A DNA stretch of 32,347 bases from an uncultured Flavobacteriaceae bacterium (GTDB lineage: Bacteria; Bacteroidota; Bacteroidia; Flavobacteriales; Flavobacteriaceae), in contig CAJQMT010000043.1 in NCBI GenBank assembly GCA_905479475.1, forward strand, positions 1 through 32,347, in the 5' to 3' direction. Numbering within the stretch: position 1 is the first letter of the stretch; each line of letters begins with the position of its first letter. Shown piece by piece: positions 8,847 through 16,622 of this stretch. The notes beneath the pieces are model-generated. The model did not search any database and had not been told where the DNA came from. It saw only the letters and a list, made by a program, of their open reading frames with translations. A program made the position numbers and the translations under genes.

Positions 8847-8873
8847 CAAATATAGGTATTTAATTGAAAGCAA
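8847..8873 (-). promoter_or_regulatory. Promoter of the DUF4199-GT2-mutase-ABC run
   Basis: On the minus strand TTG (8873-8871) is followed after 16 bases by TATATTTG (8854-8847), close to the flavobacterial consensus TTG-N17-23-TAnnTTTG. The start codon is 23 bases downstream. It is divergent from the gldC promoter. Confidence 0.6.
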
Positions 8874-8907
8874 TAATTTTCTAATTTCTTTTCCTACAGG
8901 AATACTG

Positions 8908-8915
8908 TATATTTG
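8908..8915 (+). promoter_or_regulatory. -7 box of the gldC promoter
   Basis: TATATTTG fits TAnnTTTG and lies 25 bases before the gldC ATG. No exact TTG is found 17-23 bases upstream, only T-rich sequence. Confidence 0.5.
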
Positions 8916-8940
8916 CACTTTTAAAATAAATACAAAAAAT

Positions 8941-9276
8941 ATGGCAGTAGCACATACCTCAAAAATTGAGTTTAAAATTGGTTTGGACGAGAACAAAGTT
9001 CCCGAAAAAATAAATTGGAAAGCCGAAGACGGAGGCGTTCAAGGAGAAGAAACCAAAGCAGTATTGCTTTCTGTTTGGGACCCTAAAAAGAAAGATACTC
9101 TGAGAATCGATTTGTGGACAAAAGACATGCCTGTAGATGAGATGAAGCAATTTTTTCATCAAACCTTGACGTCTATGAGTCAAACTTTTGAACGTGCGAC
9201 CAATGATGAAAAAATGGCAGCAACCATGCGTGATTTTTGCGATTATTTTGCTGAAAAATTAGAACTTAAAAAGTAG
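8941..9276 (+). CDS. gldC: Gliding motility protein GldC
   Basis: The 111-residue protein has no signal peptide or membrane segment and matches GldC over its whole length: an N-terminal TSKIEFKIGLDENKVPEKI, the central WKAEDGGVQ and WDPKKKDTLRIDLWTKDMP, and a helical C-terminal half with MKQFFHQTL and MRDFCDYFAEKL. GldC is a small soluble protein that supports gliding in Flavobacterium johnsoniae, where it is encoded next to the lipoprotein gene gldB; its molecular role is unclear. Here it stands alone with its own promoter and an immediate terminator, and gldB is not in the window. The gene proves neither gliding nor a complete Gld/type IX secretion set, since gldC also occurs in non-gliding members of the phylum. 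Confidence 0.93.
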   Translation: MAVAHTSKIEFKIGLDENKVPEKINWKAEDGGVQGEETKAVLLSVWDPKKKDTLRIDLWTKDMPVDEMKQFFHQTLTSMSQTFERATNDEKMAATMRDFCDYFAEKLELKK

Positions 9277-9299
9277 GCCTTGTATTTTTTTAACAAATG

Positions 9300-9330
9300 A
9301 AAAGCTACGCTGATACCAACGTAGCTTTTT
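9300..9330. terminator. Bidirectional terminator between gldC and the OmpA/TSP3 gene
   Basis: AAAAGCTACG and CGTAGCTTTT form a 10-bp perfect stem around a 10-base loop, with T-runs on both strands. It serves both convergent genes. Confidence 0.9.
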
Positions 9331-9353
9331 GTTTCTTTGAGATTTTTAAAATA

Positions 9354-12300
9354 TCAATCTGGAAGAATAAAGTCAAACTCAATTCTATTGTTCAGTTCAC
9401 TCGTTGCGCTATCTTTATTGTTAGGGTATTTCGGTAACGTGTCACCATATCCTACTGCAGACAACCTGGCTTTTTCGATGCCATTTCTTATCAAATATTT
9501 TAGAATTGCATTGGCCCTTCTTTTGGAGAGGTACAAGCTGTATTTTGTATTGGATTTGTTGTCTGTATGCGCTGTTATTTCGTATTTGGTAGCAGGGTAA
9601 TTTTGCATGATTTCTACAATGTCGTCCAAGATTTCTCTTGCAGCGTTGGTCAAATTATTTTTTGTTCTCGCAAAAGTAATTTGCCTTGCCAAATTTTGGA
9701 TGCGAACAGAAACATTTTTGTCAAAGCTTTTGTCAGGACACCCCTTGTTTTTGCCTGTTCCTTTTAAATCTGGACACAAATCTTGATCATCAGAAACCCC
9801 GTCTCCGTCCAAATCTTTTTCTTTCGGACATCCTTCGTTATCAACCAAGCCTTTTCGAAGTGGACACCTGTCTTTGTAGTCTGGTACCTTGTCTTTGTCA
9901 GAGTCAAGGGAGACACCGTTTGCATAAACCTTTACTCCCAAGGGGGTGTCGGGTTCTTTGTCGTATAAGTCAAGTACACCATCTTTGTCAGTATCCATAA
10001 GGTTGCTTTTAATGGCACCTTCAATTTCTGGGCATCCTTTGTTTTCTGGAGAACCTTTGTCAAAAGGACACTTGTCAATATGGTCAGGAACATCATCGCT
10101 GTCGGTATCTATAGCTGTTCCATCTCCGTATACACGAGCATTTTTAGGAGTATTAGGTTCTTTGTCAAATTCATTGACAACTCCATCTCCATCAGCATCT
10201 CCCCAATCCAACTGTTTTGGTTCTTCAGGACAGCCATTCTGTTCGACAGGTCCCGCTTTTAGTGGGCAATTGTCTTGAAAATCAGGGAGGCCATCTCGAT
10301 CGCTATCCACAGGTACTCCATTTCCATATACCAAAGTACCGATAGGCGTATCTGGATCTTTGTCAAATTGATCGATTACGCCGTCTCCGTCGCTGTCTTC
10401 CAAAGGAATGTTTTCTACCTTTTCTTCTTCGGGATATTTTTCGGCTTTTGTCGGACATCCATCGTTCAAAATTTCGCCTGGCTGCAAAGGACAAGCGTCT
10501 TTGTGATCTGGAATAGAATCTCCATCTGTATCTACAGAAACTCCGTTTCCGTATACATGCGCATTTATAGGTGTGTCGGGTTCTTGATCTAAAGAGTCAG
10601 ATACACCATCGCCATCAGCATCTTCTAGAGAAAGTTTTTCAACAATTGTTTTCTCGCCTATTGCCCCTTCTATCACTTTTGGGCAGCCTCCGTTTGAGCT
10701 TTCCCCTGCTTCCAAAGGACAGGCATCTTTGTAATCTGGAATTCGATCTCCATCCGTATCTATAGATACACCATTTCCATAAACTTTACTCCCAACAGGT
10801 GTGTTGGCTTCTTGGTCTAATGAGTCAATGACTCCATCACCATCGGAATCCTCCATTTTGAATGTAGGTTCTTTAGAGTTTTGTTTTGTTTCAGGACATC
10901 CGTTATTTTTTCCTGGCTTTAGAGGGCAGGGGTCGTTGAAATCAATAACGCCATCTTTGTCAGTGTCAATAGCCAATCCGTTTCCGTATACTTGGGCGCC
11001 CTTAGGTGTGCTGTTGTCTTTGTCGAAGGCGTCCATAACACCATCTCCATCGGTGTCTTTAAGTGTTGGTGTTGCGTTTGTTTTTTGTACCTGTTCCTTT
11101 GAATTCTCAGGACAGCCTTTTGTAGCTAATGATCCTGGTTGTAAAGGACATTTGTCAAGTAAATCAATGATGCCGTCTTTGTCCGTGTCTATGGCAACAC
11201 CGTTCCCATAAACCAAGGCGCCGATTGGTGTGTTGGGTTCTTGGTCGAAAGTGTCTTCCACACCGTCTTTATCACTGTCTTTTTTAGTTGGACGACCCAG
11301 TTGAGGTTGAATGACCTCGACAAATTTATTGACTTCGACATCTTCGTCATAAATTTGTTGTCCTTTGTTTGATTGGGGGTTGATGAAGTTTATTTCTACT
11401 CTTCGATTTAATTTTCTTCCTTCTTCCGTGTCGTTTGAGTGTGTGGGTTTTTCTTCACCATATCCTTTTGAGTACAAGCGAGAAGCGTTGACACCTTTGT
11501 TTGTCAAGTGGTTTAAAACGCTCTTGGCTCTTTTTTCTGAAAGCTTTAAATTGTAATCTGCTTCTGCTCTGTCGTCTGTATGTCCGTCAATTTGAAACTG
11601 CGTATTTGGGTATTCCACCATGATTTGTGCGATTTCAGACAAAGCATCGTAGGAGTCGTCTTTAATTTCACTGCTGTTAGTTTTGAAATAGATGCTTTTT
11701 GCCAATAAGAAAATTCTTTCCGAAATCTCTTCACGGGTATCTTCTTTTGGGCAACCCAAGTGTTCGGGGGTTCCTCTTAATTTAGGACAGACATCATCAA
11801 TGTCAAGAATACCGTCTCCATCCGTATCTGTAGGACATCCTTCATTGTACAAGGGGCCCGGAGCCAAAGGACATCTATCTTTGTAATCAGGCAAGCCATC
11901 TTGATCGGTATCTACGGCCTTTCCACTACCGTATACCTCGGCTATTTTAGGTGTTTCGGGTTCCACATCCAGTGCATCGATAACGCCATCTTTGTCAGTG
12001 TCTTCAAAATTTGTTGCTACTGCTTCTTCAGGAAGTTCATCAGCAACCCATATAGCGTACTTTTCTTTGGTTCCAAATTTGTAAATAACACCTAAATTGG
12101 TGTTGAAAAAATTTTCCGACATTTTATTATTTACAAGAACCCCATCAAGATAATCATTGCTATTGATGTTGATGGTTGTTCGAAATTCAACATCCCATTT
12201 TTGGTTGATTCTTCTTTTTACCCCAAGCGAGCTATTCAAGTACATTGCTCCTGTGCGTATTTTTTCAAAAGTATTTTCAGGAAGGGGAGTTTCAGCGTTG

Positions 12301-12755
12301 TTTGTTAGGTATGAACGGTTTCTTTGGTAGCCTATTCCCGCCATAAAGTTCATACTCCATTCTTTACTATTGTGTCTCCACAAATTGGTCAAGTTTAGAA
12401 TACCATTCAATTCAATGTTGTATTGACTTCCACTCAAATCCAGCGAATTATTATTGTAAATCCCACCCCCTCCTAAAGAGGAATAATTTATTTTCAATTC
12501 TGTTCCCAAAATAGGGTTGAACATCTTGTCTGCGTAGAGGTAGGTTCCAAGATTCCAAAAGCCTCCATTACTATTTTTTCCAAGAGATTTTAGATCTCCG
12601 TATAGAATGAAATTGCTGGCACCAAATCCTAAGGACCAAGTGTTGAAACGATCCGAAAATTTTAAGGTTTCTTCTTCCGGAGATTCTTGTGCGATTGCGT
12701 TTGTAGAAATAAAAAAACAAAGGAGGATGTATAGGGTTTTGATTCTTAATGCCAT
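9354..12755 (-). CDS. Outer-membrane protein with two OmpA domains and a long thrombospondin type 3 repeat rod
   Basis: From the ATG at 12755 the protein has 1133 residues and begins with a signal peptide ending near STNAIAQ. A beta-rich N-terminal domain of about 200 residues, probably a membrane barrel like those of flavobacterial OmpA proteins, is followed by a Ca-binding TSP3 block and a first OmpA domain (GHTDDRAEADYNLKLSEKRA). Seven further TSP3 modules with the recurring VYGNG and CPLxPG patterns lead to a second, C-terminal OmpA domain (AHTDNKSNTKYSLYLSKRRA). Both OmpA domains keep the Asp and Arg that bind diaminopimelate in peptidoglycan. Standard family members have one C-terminal OmpA domain, so this one is long and duplicated. 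The upstream open frame (to 12911) overlaps folK and lacks a signal peptide at its start, so it is not used. Confidence 0.88.
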   Translation of the reverse strand: MALRIKTLYILLCFFISTNAIAQESPEEETLKFSDRFNTWSLGFGASNFILYGDLKSLGKNSNGGFWNLGTYLYADKMFNPILGTELKINYSSLGGGGIYNNNSLDLSGSQYNIELNGILNLTNLWRHNSKEWSMNFMAGIGYQRNRSYLTNNAETPLPENTFEKIRTGAMYLNSSLGVKRRINQKWDVEFRTTININSNDYLDGVLVNNKMSENFFNTNLGVIYKFGTKEKYAIWVADELPEEAVATNFEDTDKDGVIDALDVEPETPKIAEVYGSGKAVDTDQDGLPDYKDRCPLAPGPLYNEGCPTDTDGDGILDIDDVCPKLRGTPEHLGCPKEDTREEISERIFLLAKSIYFKTNSSEIKDDSYDALSEIAQIMVEYPNTQFQIDGHTDDRAEADYNLKLSEKRAKSVLNHLTNKGVNASRLYSKGYGEEKPTHSNDTEEGRKLNRRVEINFINPQSNKGQQIYDEDVEVNKFVEVIQPQLGRPTKKDSDKDGVEDTFDQEPNTPIGALVYGNGVAIDTDKDGIIDLLDKCPLQPGSLATKGCPENSKEQVQKTNATPTLKDTDGDGVMDAFDKDNSTPKGAQVYGNGLAIDTDKDGVIDFNDPCPLKPGKNNGCPETKQNSKEPTFKMEDSDGDGVIDSLDQEANTPVGSKVYGNGVSIDTDGDRIPDYKDACPLEAGESSNGGCPKVIEGAIGEKTIVEKLSLEDADGDGVSDSLDQEPDTPINAHVYGNGVSVDTDGDSIPDHKDACPLQPGEILNDGCPTKAEKYPEEEKVENIPLEDSDGDGVIDQFDKDPDTPIGTLVYGNGVPVDSDRDGLPDFQDNCPLKAGPVEQNGCPEEPKQLDWGDADGDGVVNEFDKEPNTPKNARVYGDGTAIDTDSDDVPDHIDKCPFDKGSPENKGCPEIEGAIKSNLMDTDKDGVLDLYDKEPDTPLGVKVYANGVSLDSDKDKVPDYKDRCPLRKGLVDNEGCPKEKDLDGDGVSDDQDLCPDLKGTGKNKGCPDKSFDKNVSVRIQNLARQITFARTKNNLTNAAREILDDIVEIMQNYPATKYEITAHTDNKSNTKYSLYLSKRRANAILKYLIRNGIEKARLSAVGYGDTLPKYPNNKDSATSELNNRIEFDFILPD
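9735..11279 (-). repeat. Tandem coding repeat: seven long TSP3 modules plus a short final one
   Basis: Each long module runs D-x-D-x-DGV-x-D, then EPxTP, VYGNG, a second Ca loop DTDxDGxPD, CPLxPG and GCP. The VYGNG-like pentapeptides fall at about 11200, 10980, 10771, 10543, 10318, 10120 and 9916, a period of roughly 200-230 bases set by linkers of variable length. Copies are diverged in sequence, indicating old duplications rather than a fresh expansion. The last module is short and lacks the VYGNG half. Confidence 0.9.
11748..12002 (-). repeat. First TSP3 block, before the first OmpA domain
   Basis: It holds one long module of the same type (with VYGSG) and a short DTDGDGILDIDD...GCP module. 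Its composition matches the end of the main array, so the pattern TSP3-OmpA occurs twice in the protein. Confidence 0.85.
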
Positions 12756-12858
12756 GTTTTGCTTCAAAAAAATTAGATTTTTCTTTGGGGGGTTCTGTCC
12801 CTCGAAAGGTAAGATTATAATTTGATTCATAAAAAGAATATCCTCAGTAAAACGTATA

Positions 12859-13383
12859 TTACAGGAGCTTATTGTTTTGGAGTTTACTCGTTTTAATTTT
12901 AAAAATAGCACTGTTGTCTTCGCATTTTGCCAACAATGCTTTTACAGAAAGTTTGAAATTGGGAAAACGGACATTGGAAGCAATGTCATTGAGTGGGTAG
13001 AGGACAAAGTTTCGGAGGTGTGCCCTAGGATGCGGGATTGTTAATTTTTCAGTTTTTGATAAAATGTTTTCAAAAAGAAGGATGTCAATATCAATACATC
13101 TATTTTGGTAGCTATCCGACGTCTTTTTTTTCCGACCCAAATCTGTTTCAATTTTTAAAATATTTTTCAAGAGTTCTTGGGGCGTACAAGAGGTTTTTAT
13201 TTCAAGACAAAGATTGAAGAAATCATTTCCTTCAAAGCCCAAGGCAGGTGTTTTGTAGATCGGAGATACTTGATGTACGGAACCGACGGTATCTTCAATT
13301 GCTTTTTGAGCGTCGCATAAGTTTGCTGTTTTGTCTCCCAAATTACTGCCCAATGATAAGTATGCTGAATGTGTTTTTTTCAT
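12859..13383 (-). CDS. folK: 2-amino-4-hydroxy-6-hydroxymethyldihydropteridine pyrophosphokinase (HPPK)
   Basis: FolK transfers pyrophosphate from ATP to 6-hydroxymethyl-7,8-dihydropterin, the step before dihydropteroate synthase in folate synthesis. The 174-residue protein opens with YLSLGSNLGDK, has SPIYKTPALGF (about 40-50), the pterin-binding FFNLC, the catalytic RCIDIDILLF with its metal-binding aspartates (about 95-104) and IPHPRAHLRNFVLYPL (about 116-131). The C terminus is slightly long with a lysine-rich end. It is divergent from sppA, and its stop lies about 100 bases upstream of the signal peptide of the OmpA/TSP3 gene. With folA and thyA it makes this window rich in folate metabolism. 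Confidence 0.93.
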   Translation of the reverse strand: MKKTHSAYLSLGSNLGDKTANLCDAQKAIEDTVGSVHQVSPIYKTPALGFEGNDFFNLCLEIKTSCTPQELLKNILKIETDLGRKKKTSDSYQNRCIDIDILLFENILSKTEKLTIPHPRAHLRNFVLYPLNDIASNVRFPNFKLSVKALLAKCEDNSAIFKIKTSKLQNNKLL

Positions 13384-13417
13384 ACACTACAAAGAAACAA
13401 AAGAAATTAGAAAAGTT

Positions 13418-13425
13418 TATATTTG
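13418..13425 (+). promoter_or_regulatory. -7 box of the sppA-pxp promoter
   Basis: TATATTTG matches TAnnTTTG, 17 bases before the sppA ATG. A TTG -33 box is not apparent; the upstream sequence is A-rich. Confidence 0.5.
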
Positions 13426-13442
13426 TTTAAAAAAAGATAGAA

Positions 13443-15182
13443 ATGAAATTTTTAAGAAATGTAATAACCTCCTTCTTGGGTCTTTTTATTGCAGTGATTT
13501 TCTTTTTTGGCGTCTTGATATCTGTTGCGGTACTTGCAGGAAAAGAGGAGGCGATTGTGGTAAAATCCAATACAGTTTTGGAAATAGAATTGCAAACCAA
13601 AATCAAAGATTACGCACCAATATCGCATCAATTTTTTAACCAGGTGATGGGATATAACGAAGAGTTTACTGGGTTGAATACAATTGTTCAAGCTATTGAT
13701 GCAGCGAAGAACGACGAAAAAGTCAAGGGAATTAGTATTCGAACAAAATCTTTAAATGCAGGGCTTACACAAATAAAATCCATCAGAGAAGCAATCGAAT
13801 CTTTTAAAATTTCTGGAAAATTTGTGTGGTCATATGGAGATATATTGAGTCAAAAAGAATATTATTTGAGTTCCATTGCAGATTCCATTTACATGAGTCC
13901 TTTGGGAAATTTAGATTTTAAGGGCTTGGCTTTTGAAACGCTTTTTTTTAAGGATTTTCAAGATCAACATGGACTTAAAATGGAGGTCATTCGTCATGGG
14001 AAATACAAAAGTGCTGTAGAACCTTATTTGGAGAATAAAATGAGTCCTTCCAACCGTTTGCAAGTAAAAGAATTGATTGGTTCCATGTGGGGTGCTATGA
14101 CGAATGAAATTGCTGTGAGCAGAAACATACCTATGGATAAATTAAATCAAATTGCGGATGCGTTGAAAGCAAGAAGTCCTGAGGGGGCAGTTGCTTGTCA
14201 TTTGCTAGATGGGGTGGTTTACGAAGACGAGTACCATCAAAAGTTGGAAAAAATTGTAGGTGCTAAATTTTCGAAAATCAATTTATTGGAATACGGCAAA
14301 ACCAAAGCAAGCAGATTGCAAATTGAGAAAGATAAAATTGCGGTTGTCTATGCGCAAGGAGATATTGTGTATGGTCGTGGAGATGAAAATCATATTGGTC
14401 AAGAAATGATTGTCGATGCTTTGAAAAAAGTACAAACACAAGAAGATGTCAAAGCCATCGTTTTACGTGTGAATTCACCAGGAGGAAGTGCCTTGGCTTC
14501 TGATTTGATTTGGAGAGCATTGGAATTGGCTAAAGAAGCAAAACCTTTGGTGGTCTCCATGGGAGATTTTGCAGCCTCAGGCGGCTACTATATTGCTTGC
14601 AATGCAGATAAGATTTTTGCAGAACCTACGAGTATAACAGGCTCTATAGGTGTTTATGGAATACTGCCAAATATTAGTGATTTTACAGAGAATATGGGAA
14701 TTCATCTAGATAGAGTGGCTACGAATAAGAATCCCTCCTATAGTTTGTTTTCTCCCATGTCAAAAGAATTTTATGCAGTGACCCAAGAAGGTGTAGATTT
14801 GGTGTACAAACGATTTGTTTCTCGAGTAGCGAAAGGAAGGAAGATGACTATAGAAAAGGTTCACGAATTGGCACAAGGCAGAGTTTGGACCGGGGAACAA
14901 GCAAAAAGGAACGGTCTTGTAGATGCGCTAGGAGGATTGGAGGATGCAATCAAAGCTGCTGCAGAATTGGCAGGAATAGAACGTTTTGGCATTGCGAATT
15001 ATCCTTCCTATCAAAAAGATATCCGTGAATCTTTGAAAAAAATACCACTGCTAAAAAAGCAGGCAAACCTGCTCGATAATTTTTTAGGAGATGAATTTTT
15101 CACCATGTTTGAAACAGTGAAAAACTTACGTCAAGTAACAGGAATTCAAATGCGATTGCCTTTTGTCTATCAAATAAACTAA
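13443..15182 (+). CDS. sppA: Signal peptide peptidase SppA, 67K type
   Basis: The 579-residue protein has an N-terminal membrane anchor (about 8-32) and two tandem S49 ClpP-fold domains, the long SppA form. The catalytic dyad is split between them as expected: Lys189 in RHGKYKSAVEPYL and Ser379 in GDFAASGGYY, with the oxyanion-type NSPGGSALASD just before. SppA degrades signal peptides left in the membrane after protein export. The length is close to E. coli SppA (618). The stop is 11 bases before pxpA, so protease and 5-oxoproline genes are probably one transcript; N-terminal glutamine or glutamate in peptides is a source of 5-oxoproline, which makes the link biologically plausible. Confidence 0.94.
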   Translation: MKFLRNVITSFLGLFIAVIFFFGVLISVAVLAGKEEAIVVKSNTVLEIELQTKIKDYAPISHQFFNQVMGYNEEFTGLNTIVQAIDAAKNDEKVKGISIRTKSLNAGLTQIKSIREAIESFKISGKFVWSYGDILSQKEYYLSSIADSIYMSPLGNLDFKGLAFETLFFKDFQDQHGLKMEVIRHGKYKSAVEPYLENKMSPSNRLQVKELIGSMWGAMTNEIAVSRNIPMDKLNQIADALKARSPEGAVACHLLDGVVYEDEYHQKLEKIVGAKFSKINLLEYGKTKASRLQIEKDKIAVVYAQGDIVYGRGDENHIGQEMIVDALKKVQTQEDVKAIVLRVNSPGGSALASDLIWRALELAKEAKPLVVSMGDFAASGGYYIACNADKIFAEPTSITGSIGVYGILPNISDFTENMGIHLDRVATNKNPSYSLFSPMSKEFYAVTQEGVDLVYKRFVSRVAKGRKMTIEKVHELAQGRVWTGEQAKRNGLVDALGGLEDAIKAAAELAGIERFGIANYPSYQKDIRESLKKIPLLKKQANLLDNFLGDEFFTMFETVKNLRQVTGIQMRLPFVYQIN

Positions 15183-15193
15183 GTAAAAATCTT

Positions 15194-15946
15194 ATGAAAA
15201 TTGATTTAAATTGCGATGTTGGTGAAGCCTATTACGACAATTTGGTTGGAAATGATCGAGAATTGATTCCTTTGGTGAGTTCTTGCAACATTGCTTGTGG
15301 TTTTCACGGTGGCGATCCGCTCACTATTCAAAAAGCCATCGAACGAGCCTTGAAATACCAAACAAATATTGGAGCTCATCCTTCGTATCCTGATTTGAAG
15401 CATTTTGGAAGGAAGGAGATGCAAATATCTGTTTCTGAATTAAAAGCATGTTTGCGTTATCAGATTGGGGCTTTGCAACAAATGGTCAAAAGCAAAGGCG
15501 GTTTGCTAAAACATGTAAAACCGCACGGTGCTTTGTATAACGCTGCTGCAAAAGATTTTGATTTGGCAGTTGCAATCGGAGAAGTTTTGCGAGAAGTAGA
15601 TCCGAAATTGGTATTTTTAGGGATGTCGAATTCACAAATGGAAAAAGCTGCAACTCATTTGAATCTGCCATTTGTCAGTGAAGTTTTTGCAGATAGAAGG
15701 TATGATACAAATGGTTTTTTACTTTCTAGAGATCAAAAAGGCGCCGTCCTATCTTCTGATCAAGAACGGGCACACCAAGCTTTAGAGATGTTAAAAAATC
15801 AAACTGTGACAGCAGTCTCAGGGAAAATAATTCCTCTCAAGCCTGAAAGTATTTGCATTCATGGGGACTCAAAAAACGCACTGGCATCTGTTGTGTATTT
15901 GAAACAATTACTTCTTAAAAACAAGATAGAAGTAAAAGCTTTTTGA
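15194..15946 (+). CDS. pxpA: 5-oxoprolinase subunit A, LamB/YcsF family
   Basis: The 250-residue cytoplasmic protein opens with MKIDLNCDVGE and contains CNIACGFHGGDP, IGAHPSYPDL, FGRKEM and VKPHGALYN, the diagnostic blocks of the LamB/YcsF family. With PxpB and PxpC it forms the bacterial ATP-dependent 5-oxoprolinase that opens L-5-oxoproline to glutamate; all three are encoded consecutively here. It follows sppA by 11 bases and precedes pxpB by one base. No transporter for 5-oxoproline is encoded in the run, although pxp loci in other bacteria often include one. Confidence 0.94.
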   Translation: MKIDLNCDVGEAYYDNLVGNDRELIPLVSSCNIACGFHGGDPLTIQKAIERALKYQTNIGAHPSYPDLKHFGRKEMQISVSELKACLRYQIGALQQMVKSKGGLLKHVKPHGALYNAAAKDFDLAVAIGEVLREVDPKLVFLGMSNSQMEKAATHLNLPFVSEVFADRRYDTNGFLLSRDQKGAVLSSDQERAHQALEMLKNQTVTAVSGKIIPLKPESICIHGDSKNALASVVYLKQLLLKNKIEVKAF

Positions 15947-15947
15947 T

Positions 15948-16622
15948 ATGAAAAAATACCAACCTTACGGAGACGATGCTTTGTTAGTGACTTTTGGAGA
16001 CCAAGTGTCAGAAGCCGTCCATTTAGAAATTCAATTTTTTTTAAAAGCGCTTGAAAAAAAGAAAATTGCAGGGATGCTGGAATCTTTTTCAGCTTATACT
16101 TCCGTAACCATTCAATACGATTTTTTCAAAGTGTCGTATGACGAATTGGTGCGTCAGCTAGAGGAATTGGAGGAAGAAAAAATGTTGCTTGAAACTCCTA
16201 ATATTGTGCGAATTCCGGTGTGTTATCATGTGGATTTTTCGTGGGATATGGAAGAGGTAATTCAGCAAACAAAACTTACAAAAAAAGAGATTATTGATTT
16301 GCACACGGCTCCCACTTATTTGGTGTATATGTTGGGGTTTACTCCCGGTTTTTTTTATTTGGGAGGGATGCATGAAAAGCTAAAATGCAATCGAAGAAAA
16401 AGTCCAAGGTTACGCATGGAACAAGGTACTGTAGGAATTGCGGGGACGCAAACAGGAGTGTACTCTGTCCCGAGTCCAGGAGGCTGGCAAGTTTTAGGAA
16501 AAACACCGGTTTCTATTTTTGACAAGAAAAATCAGGAGGCTCCTTTTTTAGTGAAACGAGGCGACCGTGTACAATTTTATGAAATTTCCTTAGATGAGTA
16601 TAAAAACGTGCGAACATGGTAG
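15948..16622 (+). CDS. pxpB: 5-oxoprolinase subunit B, KipI family
   Basis: The 224-residue protein starts MKKYQPYGDDALLVTFGD and has the cyclophilin-like C-terminal domain signatures YMLGFTPGFFYLGGM, PRLRMEQGTVGIAGTQTG and YSVPSPGGWQVLGKTP typical of KipI/AllophanateHydrolase subunit 1 proteins. In Bacillus subtilis the KipI homologue was first known as an inhibitor of the sporulation kinase KinA; its metabolic role is as PxpB. The ATG is two bases after the pxpA stop, and the last seven bases overlap pxpC, so the subunits are tightly coupled, as expected for a stoichiometric complex. Confidence 0.93.
   Translation: MKKYQPYGDDALLVTFGDQVSEAVHLEIQFFLKALEKKKIAGMLESFSAYTSVTIQYDFFKVSYDELVRQLEELEEEKMLLETPNIVRIPVCYHVDFSWDMEEVIQQTKLTKKEIIDLHTAPTYLVYMLGFTPGFFYLGGMHEKLKCNRRKSPRLRMEQGTVGIAGTQTGVYSVPSPGGWQVLGKTPVSIFDKKNQEAPFLVKRGDRVQFYEISLDEYKNVRTW

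Noticed and set aside
10801-11211. Several long plus-strand frames opposite the TSP3 repeats, for example 136 codons
   Set aside because: They arise from repeated codon patterns on the opposite strand and have serine/proline-rich, low-complexity translations.
9735-11279. CRISPR-like or minisatellite reading of the periodic DNA
   Set aside because: The period of 200-230 bases varies, copies are diverged, and the frame is a coherent set of TSP3 modules in one protein.
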